Shown here one piece after another: positions 31,236-42,358 of a stretch of DNA of 64,000 nucleotides. Below the pieces are notes generated by a model. That model searched no databases, was not told the DNA's origin, and was given only the letters and a program-made list of their open reading frames with translations. Origin of the DNA: Frateuria terrea (GTDB lineage Bacteria > Pseudomonadota > Gammaproteobacteria > Xanthomonadales > Rhodanobacteraceae); contig NZ_FOXL01000010.1 in the NCBI RefSeq assembly GCF_900115705.1, forward strand, positions 42,862-106,861. The letters are read 5' to 3'. Numbering within the stretch: the stretch's first letter is position 1; each line of letters starts with the position of its first letter. The position numbers and the translations under genes were made by a program.

Positions 31236-32307
31236 GCTGGCCGACTGGATGGCACGGCATTTCACCGCCCTGCACCTGTTCCAGTACATCACCTTCCGCA
31301 CGATCATGGCGGCGCTCACCGCGCTGGCGATGTCGCTGCTGCTGGGACCGGGCCTGATCATGCGGCTGGCCGCGCTCAAGGCCGGCCAGGTGGTGCGCAG
31401 CGACGGCCCGCAGACGCACCTGGTCAAGGCCGGCACGCCGACCATGGGCGGGGTGATGATCCTGCTGGCGATCGCCATTGCCACGCTGTTGTGGGCCGAC
31501 CTGCACAACCGCTACGTGTGGATCGTGCTGGCGGTGCTGATCGCCTTCGGCGCAATCGGTTTCTACGACGACTACAAGAAGCTCGTGCTGAAGGACAGCC
31601 GCGGGCTGGCCTCGCGCTGGAAGTATTTCTGGCAGTCGGTGTTCGGGCTGGCGGCGGCGGTGTTCCTCTACAAGACCGCCCAGCTGCCGCCCGAGACCGC
31701 GCTGTACGTGCCGCTGTTCAAGCAGGTGGCCGTGCCGCTGGGCGTGCTGTTCGTGGTGGTGGCCTACTTCATGGTGGTGGGTTTCTCCAACGCGGTGAAT
31801 CTCACCGACGGCCTGGACGGCCTGGCGATCATGCCCTCGGTGCTCGTGTCCGGCGCGCTGGGCGTGTTCGCCTACCTGGCCGGCAACAAGGTGTTCTCCG
31901 AGTACCTGGGCATCCCGTCGATCCCCGGTGCCGGCGAGCTTTCGATCTTCTGCGGCGCGCTGGCGGGCGCGGGCCTGGGCTTCCTGTGGTTCAACACCTA
32001 CCCGGCGCAGGTATTCATGGGCGACGTGGGCGCACTCGCCATCGGCGCGGCGCTGGCCTGCGTGGCGGTGATCGTGCGCCAGGAGATCGTGCTGATCGTG
32101 ATGGGCGGCGTGTTCGTGCTCGAGACCGTCTCGGTGATGCTGCAGGTAGCCAGCTTCAAGCTGACCGGCAAGCGCATCTTCCGCATGGCGCCGATCCATC
32201 ACCACTTCGAGCTGAAGGGCTGGCCCGAACCGCGGGTGATCGTGCGCTTCTGGATCATCAGCGTCGTGCTGGTGCTGATCGGCCTTGCCACGTTGAAGGT
32301 GCGCTGA
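31225..32307 (+). CDS. mraY: Phospho-MurNAc-pentapeptide transferase MraY
   Basis: Integral membrane enzyme that moves phospho-MurNAc-pentapeptide onto undecaprenyl phosphate to make lipid I. The 360-residue protein has about ten membrane helices and the motifs [16 protein letters not shown] (catalytic Asp pair), [26 protein letters not shown] and [13 protein letters not shown]. The ATG at 31225 lies inside the murF end and follows CGGAGG. ftsW begins two bases after its stop, with no murD between them. Confidence 0.97.
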   Translation: MLLELADWMARHFTALHLFQYITFRTIMAALTALAMSLLLGPGLIMRLAALKAGQVVRSDGPQTHLVKAGTPTMGGVMILLAIAIATLLWADLHNRYVWIVLAVLIAFGAIGFYDDYKKLVLKDSRGLASRWKYFWQSVFGLAAAVFLYKTAQLPPETALYVPLFKQVAVPLGVLFVVVAYFMVVGFSNAVNLTDGLDGLAIMPSVLVSGALGVFAYLAGNKVFSEYLGIPSIPGAGELSIFCGALAGAGLGFLWFNTYPAQVFMGDVGALAIGAALACVAVIVRQEIVLIVMGGVFVLETVSVMLQVASFKLTGKRIFRMAPIHHHFELKGWPEPRVIVRFWIISVVLVLIGLATLKVR

Positions 32308-32309
32308 CG

Positions 32310-33554
32310 ATGTTCGGCTTCGGTTCCAGCCAGGCGATCAAGCGGCAAGGGCCGCGCGGCAGCTTCGACCTGCCGTTGCTGGTCGCGCTCGTCGGACTGG
32401 CCGGCCTGGGTGTGGTGATGGTCACCTCCAGCTCCATTGCCGTGGCCGACAGCCAGCACATCGGCGCGTTCTACTATTTGAAGAAACACCTGTTCTACCT
32501 GGCGCTCGGCCTGGTGCTGGCCGGCCTGGCCATGCGCACCGAACTTAAGCAGGTGGAGAAATACGCGTTCCCGCTGCTTCTGGTCGGCGGAGCGATGCTG
32601 GTGGCGGTGTTCGTGCCGCACTTCGGCATGCGCATCAATGGCGCGCGGCGCTGGCTGAACCTGATCGTGTTGAGCTTCCAGCCGGTCGAGGCGGTCAAGC
32701 TGATCCTCGTCGTTTATGTGGCGAGCTTCCTGGTGCGCCACCGCGAGAGCGTCGAGACCCGGTTCTGGGGATTGCTGCGGCCGGTGCTGGTCGCCGGCAT
32801 CATCGTGCTGCTGCTGCTCGCGCAGCCGGATTTCGGTTCGGCCACGCTGATCATCGCGGTCACCATCGGCATGGTGTGGCTCGGCGGCGCGCGGCCGCTG
32901 TACCTGATGCTGATGGGGCTGCCGCTGATGCCGCTGCTGGCCATCGCCGCGACCAGCGAGAGCTACCGCATGAAGCGGCTGACCTCGTTCATGGATCCGT
33001 GGAAGGATCCGTTCAACGACGGCTTCCAGCTGACCCAGTCGCTGATGGCGATCGGTCGCGGCGAGTGGACGGGCGTGGGGCTGGGGTCGAGCGTGCTCAA
33101 GCTCTCCTACCTGCCCGAGGCGCACACCGACTTCATCCTTGCGGTCATTGGCGAGGAGCTTGGTCTGGCAGGCATCGCGCTGGTCATCGGCCTGTTTGCG
33201 CTGGCGGTGGGGCGCGGCCTGTACCTGGGTCTGAAGGGCGTCGAAGTCGGCCAGCGCTTCGCCGGCTACGTCGCCTTCGGCGTGTCGTTGATGCTGGGTC
33301 TGCAGGCGATGGTGTCGATCGGCGTCAATCTCGGTGCGCTGCCGACCAAGGGCCTGACCTTGCCGCTGATTTCCTCGGGCGGCTCGTCGGTGCTGATGAC
33401 CTGCGCCATGGCCGGCGTGCTGTTGCGCGCCACGTTCGAAATCAACCGCGCGCTGGATGCGCGCCAGATGGCCACACGTATGCCGGCGATGGCCGTGGCG
33501 GATGCCAATGCTGCGGTGGCATCGCCGCGCGAGCGCGAGGCGGTGGCAGCATGA
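32310..33554 (+). CDS. ftsW: Septal peptidoglycan glycosyltransferase FtsW
   Basis: SEDS-family polymerase of 414 residues with about ten membrane helices. It carries [86 protein letters not shown] (with the catalytic-site aspartate of PEAHTDFI) and [10 protein letters not shown]. It partners FtsI in the divisome. Its stop overlaps the murG start (ATGA). Confidence 0.96.
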   Translation: MFGFGSSQAIKRQGPRGSFDLPLLVALVGLAGLGVVMVTSSSIAVADSQHIGAFYYLKKHLFYLALGLVLAGLAMRTELKQVEKYAFPLLLVGGAMLVAVFVPHFGMRINGARRWLNLIVLSFQPVEAVKLILVVYVASFLVRHRESVETRFWGLLRPVLVAGIIVLLLLAQPDFGSATLIIAVTIGMVWLGGARPLYLMLMGLPLMPLLAIAATSESYRMKRLTSFMDPWKDPFNDGFQLTQSLMAIGRGEWTGVGLGSSVLKLSYLPEAHTDFILAVIGEELGLAGIALVIGLFALAVGRGLYLGLKGVEVGQRFAGYVAFGVSLMLGLQAMVSIGVNLGALPTKGLTLPLISSGGSSVLMTCAMAGVLLRATFEINRALDARQMATRMPAMAVADANAAVASPREREAVAA

Positions 33555-34642
33555 GCGCCTCCAACGCACCCGTCCTGATCATGGCTGGCGGTACCGGCGG
33601 CCACATCTTTCCAGGCCTGGCCGTGGCCGACGTGCTGCGCGCGCAAGGCGTGCCGGTGGCATGGCTGGGCGCGGCCGGCGGGATGGAGACGCGGGTGGTG
33701 CCGGCACACGGCATCGAGCTGCACACGATCGCGGTCGGTGGCTTGCGCGGCAAGGGCCTGAAGACGCGCCTGCTGGCGCCGCTGATGCTGGCGCGCTCGC
33801 TCGTCGCCTCGCTGCGCGTGCTGCGCCGCGTGCGTCCGCGCAGCGTGCTGTCGATGGGCGGTTATGTGGCCGGACCCGGCGGCGTGGCCGCACGGCTGAC
33901 CGGCACGCCGCTGCTGGTGCACGAGCAGAACCGCGTGGCCGGCTATACCAACCGCAAGCTGGCCGGCTTCGCGCGTCGCGTGCTGGCCGGCTTTGCCGAT
34001 GCGCTGCCGAACGGCGAATGGGTTGGAAATCCGGTGCGCGCGAGCATCGCTGCGCTGCCTTCGCCGTCGGTACGTCTAGGCGAACGCACCGGACAGCCGC
34101 ACCTGCTGGTGCTGGGCGGAAGCCTTGGCGCCCGCGCGCTTAACCTCGCCCTGCCGCAGGCGTTGGCGCAGCTACCGGCCGACCAGCGTCCGCACGTGCG
34201 CCACCAGTGCGGCAGCCGTGGTGTGGACGAGGCCCGCGCTGCCTACGCGCAGGCTGGCGTCGAAGCCGAGGTCGTTCCGTTCATCGAAGACATGGCCGCC
34301 GCCTATGGCTGGGCCGACCTCGCCGTCTGCCGCGCGGGCGCGCTGACCATCGCCGAACTCACCGCGGCCGGCCTGGGCGCGGTGCTGGTGCCATTCCCCT
34401 ACGCGGTGGACGACCACCAGACCGGCAATGCGCAGGCGCTGGTGGAAGCGGGCGCCGCCGAACTGATCCAGGAACGCGATTTGGACGTACGACACCTCGC
34501 GCAGCGCCTGGCTGCGCTGCTCGCCGATCGCGCACGGCTGGTCGCCATGGCCGAGGCCGCGCGCATGCAGGCCAAACCGGACGCGGCCGCGACGATCGCT
34601 GCCGCCTGCCTCGACGCAGCATGTCCGGGGGTGGCTGCATGA
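33551..34642 (+). CDS. murG: Lipid II synthase MurG
   Basis: Membrane-associated GT28 transferase adding GlcNAc to lipid I. The 363-residue GT-B protein has the N-terminal loop [57 protein letters not shown] and C-terminal [35 protein letters not shown]. It overlaps both ftsW and murC by four bases. Confidence 0.96.
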   Translation: MSASNAPVLIMAGGTGGHIFPGLAVADVLRAQGVPVAWLGAAGGMETRVVPAHGIELHTIAVGGLRGKGLKTRLLAPLMLARSLVASLRVLRRVRPRSVLSMGGYVAGPGGVAARLTGTPLLVHEQNRVAGYTNRKLAGFARRVLAGFADALPNGEWVGNPVRASIAALPSPSVRLGERTGQPHLLVLGGSLGARALNLALPQALAQLPADQRPHVRHQCGSRGVDEARAAYAQAGVEAEVVPFIEDMAAAYGWADLAVCRAGALTIAELTAAGLGAVLVPFPYAVDDHQTGNAQALVEAGAAELIQERDLDVRHLAQRLAALLADRARLVAMAEAARMQAKPDAAATIAAACLDAACPGVAA

Positions 34643-36078
34643 CGCCCCGCCGGCTGCTCGCGCACGAAGACCTGATGACCACGTTCCGTCGCGTGCATTT
34701 CATCGGCATCGGCGGGGTGGGCATGAGCGGCATCGCCGAGGTGCTGCACAACCTTGGCTACGCCGTGTCCGGCTCGGACAAGGCCAACTCGCCGACCGCG
34801 CAGCGGCTGGCTGCGCTCGGCATCGACGTGCGCATCGGCCATGAAGCCGGGCACGTGGGCGATGCCGACGTGGTGGTGACCTCCAGCGCGATCCGCCAGG
34901 ACAATCCCGAACTCGTCGCCGCCCGCGCGGCGCGGATCCCGGTGATCCCGCGCGCGGAGATGCTGGGCGAGCTGATGCGCTTCCGCCGGGGTGTCGCCAT
35001 CGCCGGTACGCACGGCAAGACCACCACCACCAGCCTGGTGGCCAGCGTGCTGGCCGAGGCCAATTACGACCCGACCTTCGTGATCGGCGGACAGCTCAAC
35101 GCGGCCGGCGCCAATGCCCGGCTGGGCACCGGCCAATACCTGGTCGCCGAGGCCGACGAGTCGGATGGCTCGTTCCTGCTGCTCTCGCCGGTGATCGCCG
35201 CAGTCACCAACATCGACGCCGACCATCTGGAAAACTACGGCGGCGACTTCGCGCAGGTGAAGAAGGCCTTCGCCGACTTCCTGCACCGTCTGCCGTTCTA
35301 CGGCCTGGCCGTGTTGTGTGTGGACGACGACGAAGTGGCGAAGCTGGCGAAGGACACCACGCGCCGCGTGATGACCTACGGCATCGTTTCGAAGGACGCC
35401 GACGTGCGCGCCGCCAACGTGCGCCAGGACGGCTTCCAGATGCACTTCGACCTGCAGCTGCCCGGCCGGCCCGCACCGCTGCCGGTAACGCTCAACCTGC
35501 CGGGCCGGCACAACGTGCTCAACGCCCTGGCGGCCGCCACGATCGGCTGGCAACTCGGCGTCGAGGCCGAGGCGATCGCCCGTGCGCTGGAGAACTTCCA
35601 GGGCGTTGGCCGGCGCTTCCATCGTCGTGGCGAGCTCAGGCTCGAGCAGGGCAGCGTGCTGCTGGTGGACGACTACGGCCACCATCCGCGCGAGTTGGCC
35701 GCCGTGTTCGCCGCCGCCCGTGGCGGCTGGCCGGACCGGCGCCTGGTGGTTGGCTTCCAGCCGCACCGCTACAGCCGCACGCGCGACCTGCTGGACGACT
35801 TCGCCAACGTGCTGGCCGAGGCCGACGTGCTGGTGCTGACCGAGGTCTACCCGGCCGGCGAGGCGCCGATCGCCGGCGCCGACGGCCGCGCGCTGGCGCG
35901 CGCCGTGCGTGCGCGCGGCAAGGTCGATCCGGTGCTCGTCGAACACCCGCGCGATTTCAAGGACACCCTGCCGACGCTGCTGCGTGATGGCGACCTGCTG
36001 CTGCTGCTCGGTGCCGGCGACATCGGCGCGGCGGCGGTGGAACTCGCGCAGGCCGGCCACCTGAGGACTGCCAAGTGA
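34639..36078 (+). CDS. murC: UDP-MurNAc:L-alanine ligase
   Basis: First Mur ligase, adding L-Ala to UDP-MurNAc. The 479-residue protein has [32 protein letters not shown] (P-loop), [33 protein letters not shown] and DDYGHHPRE. The ATG at 34639 overlaps the murG stop. A second ATG at 34675 (MTTFRRVHF) is closer to most family starts and may be the real one. Confidence 0.96.
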   Translation: MTPRRLLAHEDLMTTFRRVHFIGIGGVGMSGIAEVLHNLGYAVSGSDKANSPTAQRLAALGIDVRIGHEAGHVGDADVVVTSSAIRQDNPELVAARAARIPVIPRAEMLGELMRFRRGVAIAGTHGKTTTTSLVASVLAEANYDPTFVIGGQLNAAGANARLGTGQYLVAEADESDGSFLLLSPVIAAVTNIDADHLENYGGDFAQVKKAFADFLHRLPFYGLAVLCVDDDEVAKLAKDTTRRVMTYGIVSKDADVRAANVRQDGFQMHFDLQLPGRPAPLPVTLNLPGRHNVLNALAAATIGWQLGVEAEAIARALENFQGVGRRFHRRGELRLEQGSVLLVDDYGHHPRELAAVFAAARGGWPDRRLVVGFQPHRYSRTRDLLDDFANVLAEADVLVLTEVYPAGEAPIAGADGRALARAVRARGKVDPVLVEHPRDFKDTLPTLLRDGDLLLLLGAGDIGAAAVELAQAGHLRTAK

Positions 36079-37046
36079 ACGCTCAACCGAAGATCACGCC
36101 CACCAGGATCACAGATCCCGCCCAGTTCGGCCGGGTCGCCGTGGTGATGGGCGGCAGCTCCGCCGAGCGCGAGGTTTCCCTCGACTCCGGCCGCAACGTG
36201 CTGGCGGCACTGAAGAGCCGCGGTGTCGATGCGCACGCGATCGACGGCATCCCGGCGCTGCTCGATGCCCTGCGCGCGGGCCACTTCGCGCGCGTGTTCA
36301 ACATCCTGCACGGCCAGCACGGCGGCGGCGAGGACGGCGTGTTGCAGGGGGCGCTCGAATCGCTCCACGTGCCCTATACCGGCTCGGGCGTGCTCGGCTC
36401 GGCGCTGTCGATGGACAAGGTGCGCTCCAAGCGCGTGTGGCAGTCGCTCGGCCTGCCGACGCCGAAGTTCGTGGCACTGCCGCGGGGCGCCGACGCGCAA
36501 GCGGTCCGTGCCGCGGCCAGGCAGATCGGTTTCCCGCTGATCGTCAAGCCGGCCTGCGAAGGTTCCAGCGTGGGTGTCACCCGCGTGTTCGAGGAAGGGC
36601 AACTCGACAGCGCGGTCGAGCTGGCCGCGCGGTACCCGGGCGACCTGTTGATGGAGACTTTGATCGAGGGCGACGAAATGACCGTCGGCATCCTCGGCCG
36701 GCAGGTGCTGCCTTCGATCCATATCGTGCCCAAGGGCACGTTCTACGACTACAACGCCAAGTACGTCGCCGAGGACACGCAATACCTCTGCCCGGGCCTG
36801 CAGGGCGCAGCCGAGGATGAGCTGCGTGCACTGGCGCTCGAGGCCTTCGATGCACTCGGCTGCCATGGCTGGGGCCGCGTGGATGTGATGCGCGACCGCA
36901 ACGGCCGCAACTGGCTGCTGGAGGTGAACACCGCGCCGGGCATGACCTCGCATTCGCTGGTGCCCAAGGCGGGCAAGGCTGCCGGCATCGGATACGAGGA
37001 CGTCTGCTGGCGCGTGCTGGAAACCAGCTTCCGGGAGGACCTGTGA
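36075..37046 (+). CDS. ddlB: D-alanine:D-alanine ligase, DdlB type
   Basis: ATP-grasp enzyme joining two D-alanines for MurF. The 323-residue product has [67 protein letters not shown] and [22 protein letters not shown] start overlapping the murC stop. In E. coli murB lies between murC and ddlB; it is absent here. Confidence 0.96.
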   Translation: MNAQPKITPTRITDPAQFGRVAVVMGGSSAEREVSLDSGRNVLAALKSRGVDAHAIDGIPALLDALRAGHFARVFNILHGQHGGGEDGVLQGALESLHVPYTGSGVLGSALSMDKVRSKRVWQSLGLPTPKFVALPRGADAQAVRAAARQIGFPLIVKPACEGSSVGVTRVFEEGQLDSAVELAARYPGDLLMETLIEGDEMTVGILGRQVLPSIHIVPKGTFYDYNAKYVAEDTQYLCPGLQGAAEDELRALALEAFDALGCHGWGRVDVMRDRNGRNWLLEVNTAPGMTSHSLVPKAGKAAGIGYEDVCWRVLETSFREDL

Positions 37047-37774
37047 GGGGAGCCATCCGCCTCGTTGCCTGGTGCCTGGCCATCGCACTGGTGGTGCTGC
37101 CGGTCGTGGGCGTGTTGCGCGGCTGGTTTGCCGCCGACCGCTGGCCGGTGACGCAGCTGACCGTGCAGGCCGAGTTCAAGCACGTGAGCGCGGACCAGAT
37201 CCGCGCCGCCGTGTTGCCGAGACTCGGCCACGGCTTCTTTGCGCTGGACCTGGATGCCGTGCAGCAGGCGGTTGCGGCGCTGCCGTGGGTGGAATCGGTG
37301 GAGGCGCGCAAGCGTTGGCCGGACACGCTGATCCTGCGCATCTACGAGCGTCAGCCATTCGCGCGCTGGAATGGCACCCGCTTGATCAGCCGCCAGGGTG
37401 TGCTGTTCGACGGCGGCAAGGACGCGGCAACCGCGCCGCTGCCCGACCTGCATGGCCCGGATGCGCAGATGCCTGAGGTCGTGGGCTTCTATGCCGATGC
37501 CCTCAAGGCCGTGGCAGGCACGCCACTGAAGGTCGCCGGCGTGGCGCTGTCCGAGCGCGGCAGCTGGAGCCTGGCGACCGCGAGCGGCGCGCAGATCGTG
37601 CTGGGCGACCGCGCCCAGGCCGGCAAGCGCCTGCGCCGCTTCCTCGATGTCTACCCGCAGGTGATGGCCGGCCACGGCGCCGCCTTCGCCTACGCCGACC
37701 TTCGCTACACCAATGGATTCGCCGTGCGCTGGCCCGACGCCGCCGTACCTGCCGCGGGGACGCCCCGCACATGA
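37043..37774 (+). CDS. ftsQ: Cell division protein FtsQ
   Basis: Bitopic divisome protein of 243 residues. It has a short cytosolic end, a membrane helix at about 7-27, a POTRA domain ([22 protein letters not shown] to [22 protein letters not shown]) and a beta domain. It recruits FtsB/FtsL. GTG start overlapping the ddlB stop. Confidence 0.92.
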   Translation: MRGAIRLVAWCLAIALVVLPVVGVLRGWFAADRWPVTQLTVQAEFKHVSADQIRAAVLPRLGHGFFALDLDAVQQAVAALPWVESVEARKRWPDTLILRIYERQPFARWNGTRLISRQGVLFDGGKDAATAPLPDLHGPDAQMPEVVGFYADALKAVAGTPLKVAGVALSERGSWSLATASGAQIVLGDRAQAGKRLRRFLDVYPQVMAGHGAAFAYADLRYTNGFAVRWPDAAVPAAGTPRT

Positions 37775-37784
37775 GCCTGACCCT

Positions 37785-39017
37785 ATGAAGACGCGCAACG
37801 ACAAGCAGCTGGTCGTCGGCCTGGACATCGGCACCAACAAGGTGACCGCGATCGTCGGCGAGTACGAGCCGGGCGAACCGATCGAGGTGATCGGCATCGG
37901 TTCGCACGTCTCCCGCGGCATGAAGCGCGGCTCGGTGGTGGACATCGAATCGACCGTGCACTCGATCCAGCGCGCGGTGGAGGAGGCCGAACTGATGGCC
38001 GGCTGTGACATCCGCTCGGTGTTCGCCTCGATTTCGGGCAGTCACCTGGAGACCAAGAACTCGCACGGCACCGCGGCGATCCGCGACCGCGAGGTCACTC
38101 CTGGCGACCTGGAGCAGGTGCTGGAGGCGGCCAGTGCGGTGGCGATCCCGGCCGACCGCAAGGTTCTATATAAGGAGTCGCAGGAATACCGGATCGACGG
38201 CCAGGACGGCATCCGCTCGCCGGTCGGCATGAGCGGTGTGCGGCTGGAGGCCTCGGTGCACCTGGTCACAGGCGCAGCTGCCGCGGTGCAGAACATCTCC
38301 AAGTGCATCCAGCGCTGCGGCCTGTCGGTCGACGAACTGGTGCCCTCGGCGGTTGCCAGCGCCAAGTCCGTGCTCACCGACGACGAGCGCGAGCTGGGCG
38401 TATGCCTGGTCGACATCGGCGCCGGCACCACCGACATCGCGATCTACACGCAGGGCTCGATCCGCTACACCAAGTCGCTGCCGGTCGGTGGCGACCAGGT
38501 CACCAACGACATCGCCTATGGCGTGCACACGCCCACCGCGCATGCCGAAGAGATCAAGATCAAGTACGCCTGTGCGCTGGCGCAGCTGGCCCACGCCGAG
38601 GAGACCATCCAGGTGCCCAGCGTCGGCGACCGGCCGCCGCGCCGCCTGGCCCGGCAGTCGCTCGCGCAGAGCGTGCAGGCCCGCTACGAGGAAATCTTCG
38701 AGATGGTGCAGGACGAGCTGCGCCGCTCCGGCTACGACAGCCTGGTCGCCGCGGGGGTGGTGCTGACCGGCGGCGCCTCGCGGATGGAGGGCGCGCTCGA
38801 GCTGGCCGAGGAGATCTTCCACAAGATGGTGCGCATTGGCGTGCCGCAGCACGTCACGGGCCTGGGCGAGGTGGTGGCCAATCCATTGCATTCGACCGGC
38901 GTGGGTCTGCTGCTGCATGGCGCGCGCTCCGGCGGCGCGCGCATCAGCCACCCGGTCGGCGGCAGTGTCGGCGGCCTCGTCGACAAGGTGCGCGGCTGGA
39001 TCACCAGGAATTTCTAA
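37785..39017 (+). CDS. ftsA: Cell division protein FtsA
   Basis: Actin-fold protein of 410 residues that tethers FtsZ to the membrane. It has [17 protein letters not shown] (phosphate 1), the 1C domain around [31 protein letters not shown] (phosphate 2), [14 protein letters not shown] (adenosine) and a C-terminal amphipathic helix ([12 protein letters not shown]). The ATG at 37785 is chosen because homologs start just before the VVGLDIGT strand; the longer frame is inside ftsQ. No strong ribosome binding site precedes it. Confidence 0.95.
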   Translation: MKTRNDKQLVVGLDIGTNKVTAIVGEYEPGEPIEVIGIGSHVSRGMKRGSVVDIESTVHSIQRAVEEAELMAGCDIRSVFASISGSHLETKNSHGTAAIRDREVTPGDLEQVLEAASAVAIPADRKVLYKESQEYRIDGQDGIRSPVGMSGVRLEASVHLVTGAAAAVQNISKCIQRCGLSVDELVPSAVASAKSVLTDDERELGVCLVDIGAGTTDIAIYTQGSIRYTKSLPVGGDQVTNDIAYGVHTPTAHAEEIKIKYACALAQLAHAEETIQVPSVGDRPPRRLARQSLAQSVQARYEEIFEMVQDELRRSGYDSLVAAGVVLTGGASRMEGALELAEEIFHKMVRIGVPQHVTGLGEVVANPLHSTGVGLLLHGARSGGARISHPVGGSVGGLVDKVRGWITRNF

Positions 39018-39022
39018 GCGTT

Positions 39023-39035
39023 GGCGCGGAGCGCC
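39023..39035. repeat. Short palindrome GGCGCGGAGCGCC, copy 1 (ftsA-ftsZ gap)
   Basis: Perfect 5-bp arms GGCGC/GCGCC, right after the ftsA stop. An identical 13-mer occurs at 58225-58237. Two further hairpin-like pairs follow in the same gap (GGCGAA..TTCGCC and CCGGC..GCCGG), so the ftsA-ftsZ mRNA joint is highly structured. Confidence 0.5.
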
Positions 39036-39130
39036 AGCGCGGGGCGAATGGAGGTTCGCCCACCACCTCAGGCCGGCAGGACGCCGGACCTGCGGTTACA
39101 ACGACAACGAAGCTCTACGGAGGACGGGAA

Positions 39131-40309
39131 ATGTTTGAACTAATCGAAAAACTGGCACCCAACGCGGTCATCAAGGTCATCGGCGTGGGCGGCGGCGGCG
39201 GCAATGCCGTGGCGCACATGCTCAGCGCCAACATCGAGGGCGTCGAGTTCGTCGTCGCCAACACCGACGCGCAGGCGATGAAGAACTGCGGCTCGCGCAC
39301 CCACCTGCAGCTCGGCGCCAATGTCACCAAGGGCCTGGGCGCGGGCGCCAACCCGGAGGTCGGCCGCCAGGCCGCGCTGGAGGACCGCGAGCGCATCGAG
39401 GAGATGCTCGACGGCGCCGACATGGTATTCATCACCGCCGGCATGGGCGGCGGCACCGGCACCGGCGCAGCCCCAGTCGTGGCCCAGCTGGCCAAGGAGA
39501 AGGGCATCCTCACCGTGGCGGTGGTCACCAAGCCATTCCCGTTCGAGGGCCGTCGTCGCATGCAGGTGGCGATGAAAGGCATCGAGGACCTCTCCCAGCA
39601 CGTCGATTCGCTGATCACCGTGCCGAACGAGAAGCTGCTGTCGGTGCTCGGCCGGGAGGTCACGCTGCTCAACGCCTTCAAGGCGGCCAATGACGTGCTG
39701 CAGGGCGCCGTGCAGGGCATCGCCGACCTGATCACCGCGCCGGGCCTGATCAACGTCGACTTCGCCGACGTGCGCACGGTCATGTCCGAAATGGGCATGG
39801 CGATGATGGGCTCGGGCACCGCCCGCGGCGACGATCGCGCCCAGGCGGCGGCCGAGGCGGCGATCAACAACCCGCTGCTGGAGGACGTCAACCTGAATGG
39901 CGCTTGCGGCATCCTGGTCAACGTCACTGCCGGCCCGAACCTGACCATGCGCGAGTTCGACGAGATCGGCCGCGTGATCCACGATTTCGCCAGCGAAGAC
40001 GCCACCGTCGTCATTGGCACCTCGCTGGACCCGGAGATGCAGGACGACGTGCGCGTGACCGTGGTAGCCACCGGCCTCAACCGTGCCGCCGCCACCCGCC
40101 AGCCGGTGCGTCCGGTCGCCACCCAGCAGGTGGAGATGCGCCAGCGCCCGCGCCCGGTGGTGCTGCGTACCGGTACCGGCAACGAGGTGGTCGATTATGC
40201 CGCCCCGGACGTGGTCGCCTCGCACAAGGCCGAACCGCCGGCAAAGGGCGCCGATCCCAGCTTCGACTACCTGGACATCCCGGCCTTCTTGCGCCGCCAG
40301 GCCGACTAA
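39131..40309 (+). CDS. ftsZ: Cell division GTPase FtsZ
   Basis: Tubulin homolog that forms the division ring. The 392-residue product has [15 protein letters not shown], the tubulin signature [11 protein letters not shown] near 107-117, the T7/synergy-loop region [11 protein letters not shown], and a variable linker ending in the conserved C-terminal peptide LDIPAFLRR that binds FtsA and ZipA. GGAGG lies upstream of the ATG. It is the last fts gene, separated by 113 bases from ftsA, unlike the overlapping genes before it. Confidence 0.97.
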   Translation: MFELIEKLAPNAVIKVIGVGGGGGNAVAHMLSANIEGVEFVVANTDAQAMKNCGSRTHLQLGANVTKGLGAGANPEVGRQAALEDRERIEEMLDGADMVFITAGMGGGTGTGAAPVVAQLAKEKGILTVAVVTKPFPFEGRRRMQVAMKGIEDLSQHVDSLITVPNEKLLSVLGREVTLLNAFKAANDVLQGAVQGIADLITAPGLINVDFADVRTVMSEMGMAMMGSGTARGDDRAQAAAEAAINNPLLEDVNLNGACGILVNVTAGPNLTMREFDEIGRVIHDFASEDATVVIGTSLDPEMQDDVRVTVVATGLNRAAATRQPVRPVATQQVEMRQRPRPVVLRTGTGNEVVDYAAPDVVASHKAEPPAKGADPSFDYLDIPAFLRRQAD

Positions 40310-40584
40310 GCGGCACTCACCGGGACTCTTGCGAAAATTGAACAAAACACCAGATCGACTGGTCAGTGCATGACGTTGTCCGGCAGGCATCTATCGCCTG
40401 TGTGGTTTTCGTGACTGTCCAGATGGGTGATTTGGAAGTGAAGGCAGCGCGCCGTGGACCGGCGCGCGCACCGGCCGGCAGGGATCCGCTGGCCTGTCCG
40501 CCCCCTTGCGCCGGATACCCGTCCTCCCGGCGCCGGGGGCGTGTCGCGATAACTATCTGAGGTAACGGGCTTTTGATCCCCTCT

Positions 40585-40600
40585 CGTGACCGGGATCACG
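40585..40600. promoter_or_regulatory. CRP/Clp-like site upstream of lpxC
   Basis: CGTGA-CCGGGA-TCACG is a perfect 5-bp inverted repeat with a 6-base spacer, the geometry of CRP and Xanthomonas Clp sites (TGTGA-N6-TCACA), differing only at the outermost base of each half. It lies 50-65 bases upstream of the candidate -35. Confidence 0.4.
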
Positions 40601-40649
40601 GATGAAGGAATTCTAAAGAGGCGACCAGACTGTACGGTACGGTTTGCTA

Positions 40650-40677
40650 TTGCTGCAGGTTAAGACTGTGTTAGCAT
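40650..40677 (+). promoter_or_regulatory. Candidate promoter of lpxC
   Basis: TTGCTG (40650-40655), 16-base spacer, TAGCAT (40672-40677), about 42 bases before the lpxC ATG. Confidence 0.4.
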
Positions 40678-40719
40678 CCGTCCCCTGATTGGCTGCTGCC
40701 CACACTGGTACCTATAAAA

Positions 40720-41634
40720 ATGATCAAGCAGCGTACGCTCAAGAACATCATCCGTGCGACCGGCGTCGGCCTGCACACCGGCGACAAGGTCTACATGACC
40801 TTGCGTCCGGCCGCACCTAACGCGGGCATCGTGTTCCGCCGTACGGACCTCAACCCGCCGGTCGACATCCATGCGCGTCCCGACTGCGTGGGCGACACCC
40901 GCCTGTCCACCACTCTGGTCAAGGGTGACGTGCGCGTCTCCACCGTCGAGCACCTGCTCTCGGCGATGGCCGGGCTGGGCATCGACAACGCGATCGTCGA
41001 ACTGTCCGCGCCGGAAGTGCCGATCATGGACGGCAGCGCCGGTCCCTTCGTGTTCCTGCTGCAATCGGCCGGCATCGAAGAGCAGAACGTCGCCAAACGC
41101 TTCATCCGCATCAAGAAACCGATCAAGGTGCAGGAAGGGGACAAGTGGGCCAGCTTCGAGCCGTTCGAGGGTTTCAAGGTCGGTTTCTCGATCGAGTTCA
41201 ATCACCCGATCATCTCCAAGCGCACCTCGCGCGCCGAGATCGACTTCTCCACGACCTCCTTCGTCAAGGAAGTCAGCCGCGCCCGTACCTTCGGTTTCAT
41301 GCGCGACATCGAGATGCTGCGCGAGCACAACCTGGCGCTGGGCGGCTCGATGGACAATGCCGTGGTGCTCGACGACTACCGCGTGCTCAATGAGGACGGC
41401 CTCCGCTACGAGGACGAGTTCGTCAAGCACAAGATCCTGGATGCCATCGGCGACCTGTACCTGCTCGGCCACAGCCTGATCGGCGCTTACCACGCGCACA
41501 AGTCGGGCCATGAGCTCAACAACAAGCTGCTGCGCACGCTGATCGCCGATCCCACCGCGTGGGAAGAGGTGGTCTACAAGGACGACCCCGCCGTCTCGCC
41601 GATCTCCTACGCACATCCGGCCCAGGCGATCTGA
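40720..41634 (+). CDS. lpxC: UDP-3-O-acyl-N-acetylglucosamine deacetylase
   Basis: Zinc enzyme for the committed step of lipid A synthesis. The 304-residue product has [10 protein letters not shown] (zinc ligand His78), [46 protein letters not shown] (ligands His237 and Asp241) and [13 protein letters not shown] (general acid His). Standard length. A hairpin terminator follows its stop. Placement after ftsZ is the usual gammaproteobacterial order. Confidence 0.97.
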   Translation: MIKQRTLKNIIRATGVGLHTGDKVYMTLRPAAPNAGIVFRRTDLNPPVDIHARPDCVGDTRLSTTLVKGDVRVSTVEHLLSAMAGLGIDNAIVELSAPEVPIMDGSAGPFVFLLQSAGIEEQNVAKRFIRIKKPIKVQEGDKWASFEPFEGFKVGFSIEFNHPIISKRTSRAEIDFSTTSFVKEVSRARTFGFMRDIEMLREHNLALGGSMDNAVVLDDYRVLNEDGLRYEDEFVKHKILDAIGDLYLLGHSLIGAYHAHKSGHELNNKLLRTLIADPTAWEEVVYKDDPAVSPISYAHPAQAI

Positions 41635-41656
41635 CCCTGCCGAGGCCGTAATCCCG

Positions 41657-41681
41657 AAGGCCGCCCGCAAGGGGCGGCCTT
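41657..41681 (+). terminator. Intrinsic terminator after lpxC
   Basis: AAGGCCGCCC and GGGCGGCCTT form a 10-bp stem with a short GCAAG loop; the tail TCATCATTTC is only weakly T-rich. Confidence 0.7.
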
Positions 41682-41853
41682 CATCATTTCTGTGACGCAA
41701 GCCGCCCGCGGAACACGCCTGGCTTCACGCTACGGCCACATCCCGGGGTGTACCTGCCCTACCACCGTGCTATAAACCTTCTACCGCCACGGGGCGGCAA
41801 GGGGGAATCGGTGCCCGCCGGGCACTTCGCGAAGGCACGGCGCCCCGCGCCAG

Positions 41854-42330
41854 TCAGTCCTTGGCGACCGGGAATCCAGCGGTTTCGGCGATGGACGCCA
41901 GCTCGAGGAACAGTCCCCTCAGTTCAGGGTCTGTGATTGATGCTGCGGCGGCTTTGAGATGGACGGCTGCGGCAGGCGAAAGCGGTTTTGACCGATTCGG
42001 TTCCGTTGGGGCCGGTCGGAGGGGGGCCACTTTCACGGTGACCGAACTGGCGCTCGTGCCGATGGCACGCGCGGTGGCGAGTATCTGCGTCTGCATCAGG
42101 CGCAGGCGAGCCGCCCAGGCCGGTGAGGACGCCAGGAAGACGAGGCGGCCGTTGCGCAGGTGGGCGAATCGCACCTGCTCGCGCAAGGGTGTCGGCAACG
42201 TCTGGCGCAGGGCACGATCCAACGCATCCAGCTCACCGGCCTTCTTGGCCAGCGAGGCGAACGAACCGCACTCGGCCAGTGGTTTGGGGCCACGGTCGGG
42301 GCGGGGAGCGGGGCGATCGGCGCGCTGCAT
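41854..42330 (-). CDS. dciA: DciA family protein (DUF721), putative replicative-helicase operator
   Basis: A 158-residue protein. The DUF721 domain covers about 25-110 (LDALDRALRQTLPTPLREQVRFAHLRNGRLVFLASSPAWAARLRLMQTQIL), where the W-A-ARLR motif is characteristic. DciA is the ancestral partner of the DnaB helicase in bacteria without DnaC. The position between lpxC and secA, beside an M23 peptidase, matches Pseudomonas and Xanthomonas. The ATG at 42330 is used; its 5' end faces the M23 gene across 28 bases. Confidence 0.85.
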   Translation of the reverse strand: MQRADRPAPRPDRGPKPLAECGSFASLAKKAGELDALDRALRQTLPTPLREQVRFAHLRNGRLVFLASSPAWAARLRLMQTQILATARAIGTSASSVTVKVAPLRPAPTEPNRSKPLSPAAAVHLKAAAASITDPELRGLFLELASIAETAGFPVAKD

Positions 42331-42358
42331 GGTGCCGTCATCTGAAGTGAAAAAATCA

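Larger units (their letters stand above)
40310..40719. other. 410-bp gap between ftsZ and lpxC
   Basis: No credible coding region; a 64-codon frame at 40366 has no family similarity and a composition unlike neighbours. No U-tailed terminator was seen after ftsZ. The right half holds a CRP-like site (40585) and a candidate lpxC promoter (40650), so lpxC probably has its own transcription start. Confidence 0.55.

Noticed and set aside
40366..40560. 64-codon open frame in the ftsZ-lpxC gap
   Set aside because: No similarity, no good ribosome binding site, and a Pro/Arg-rich composition expected by chance.
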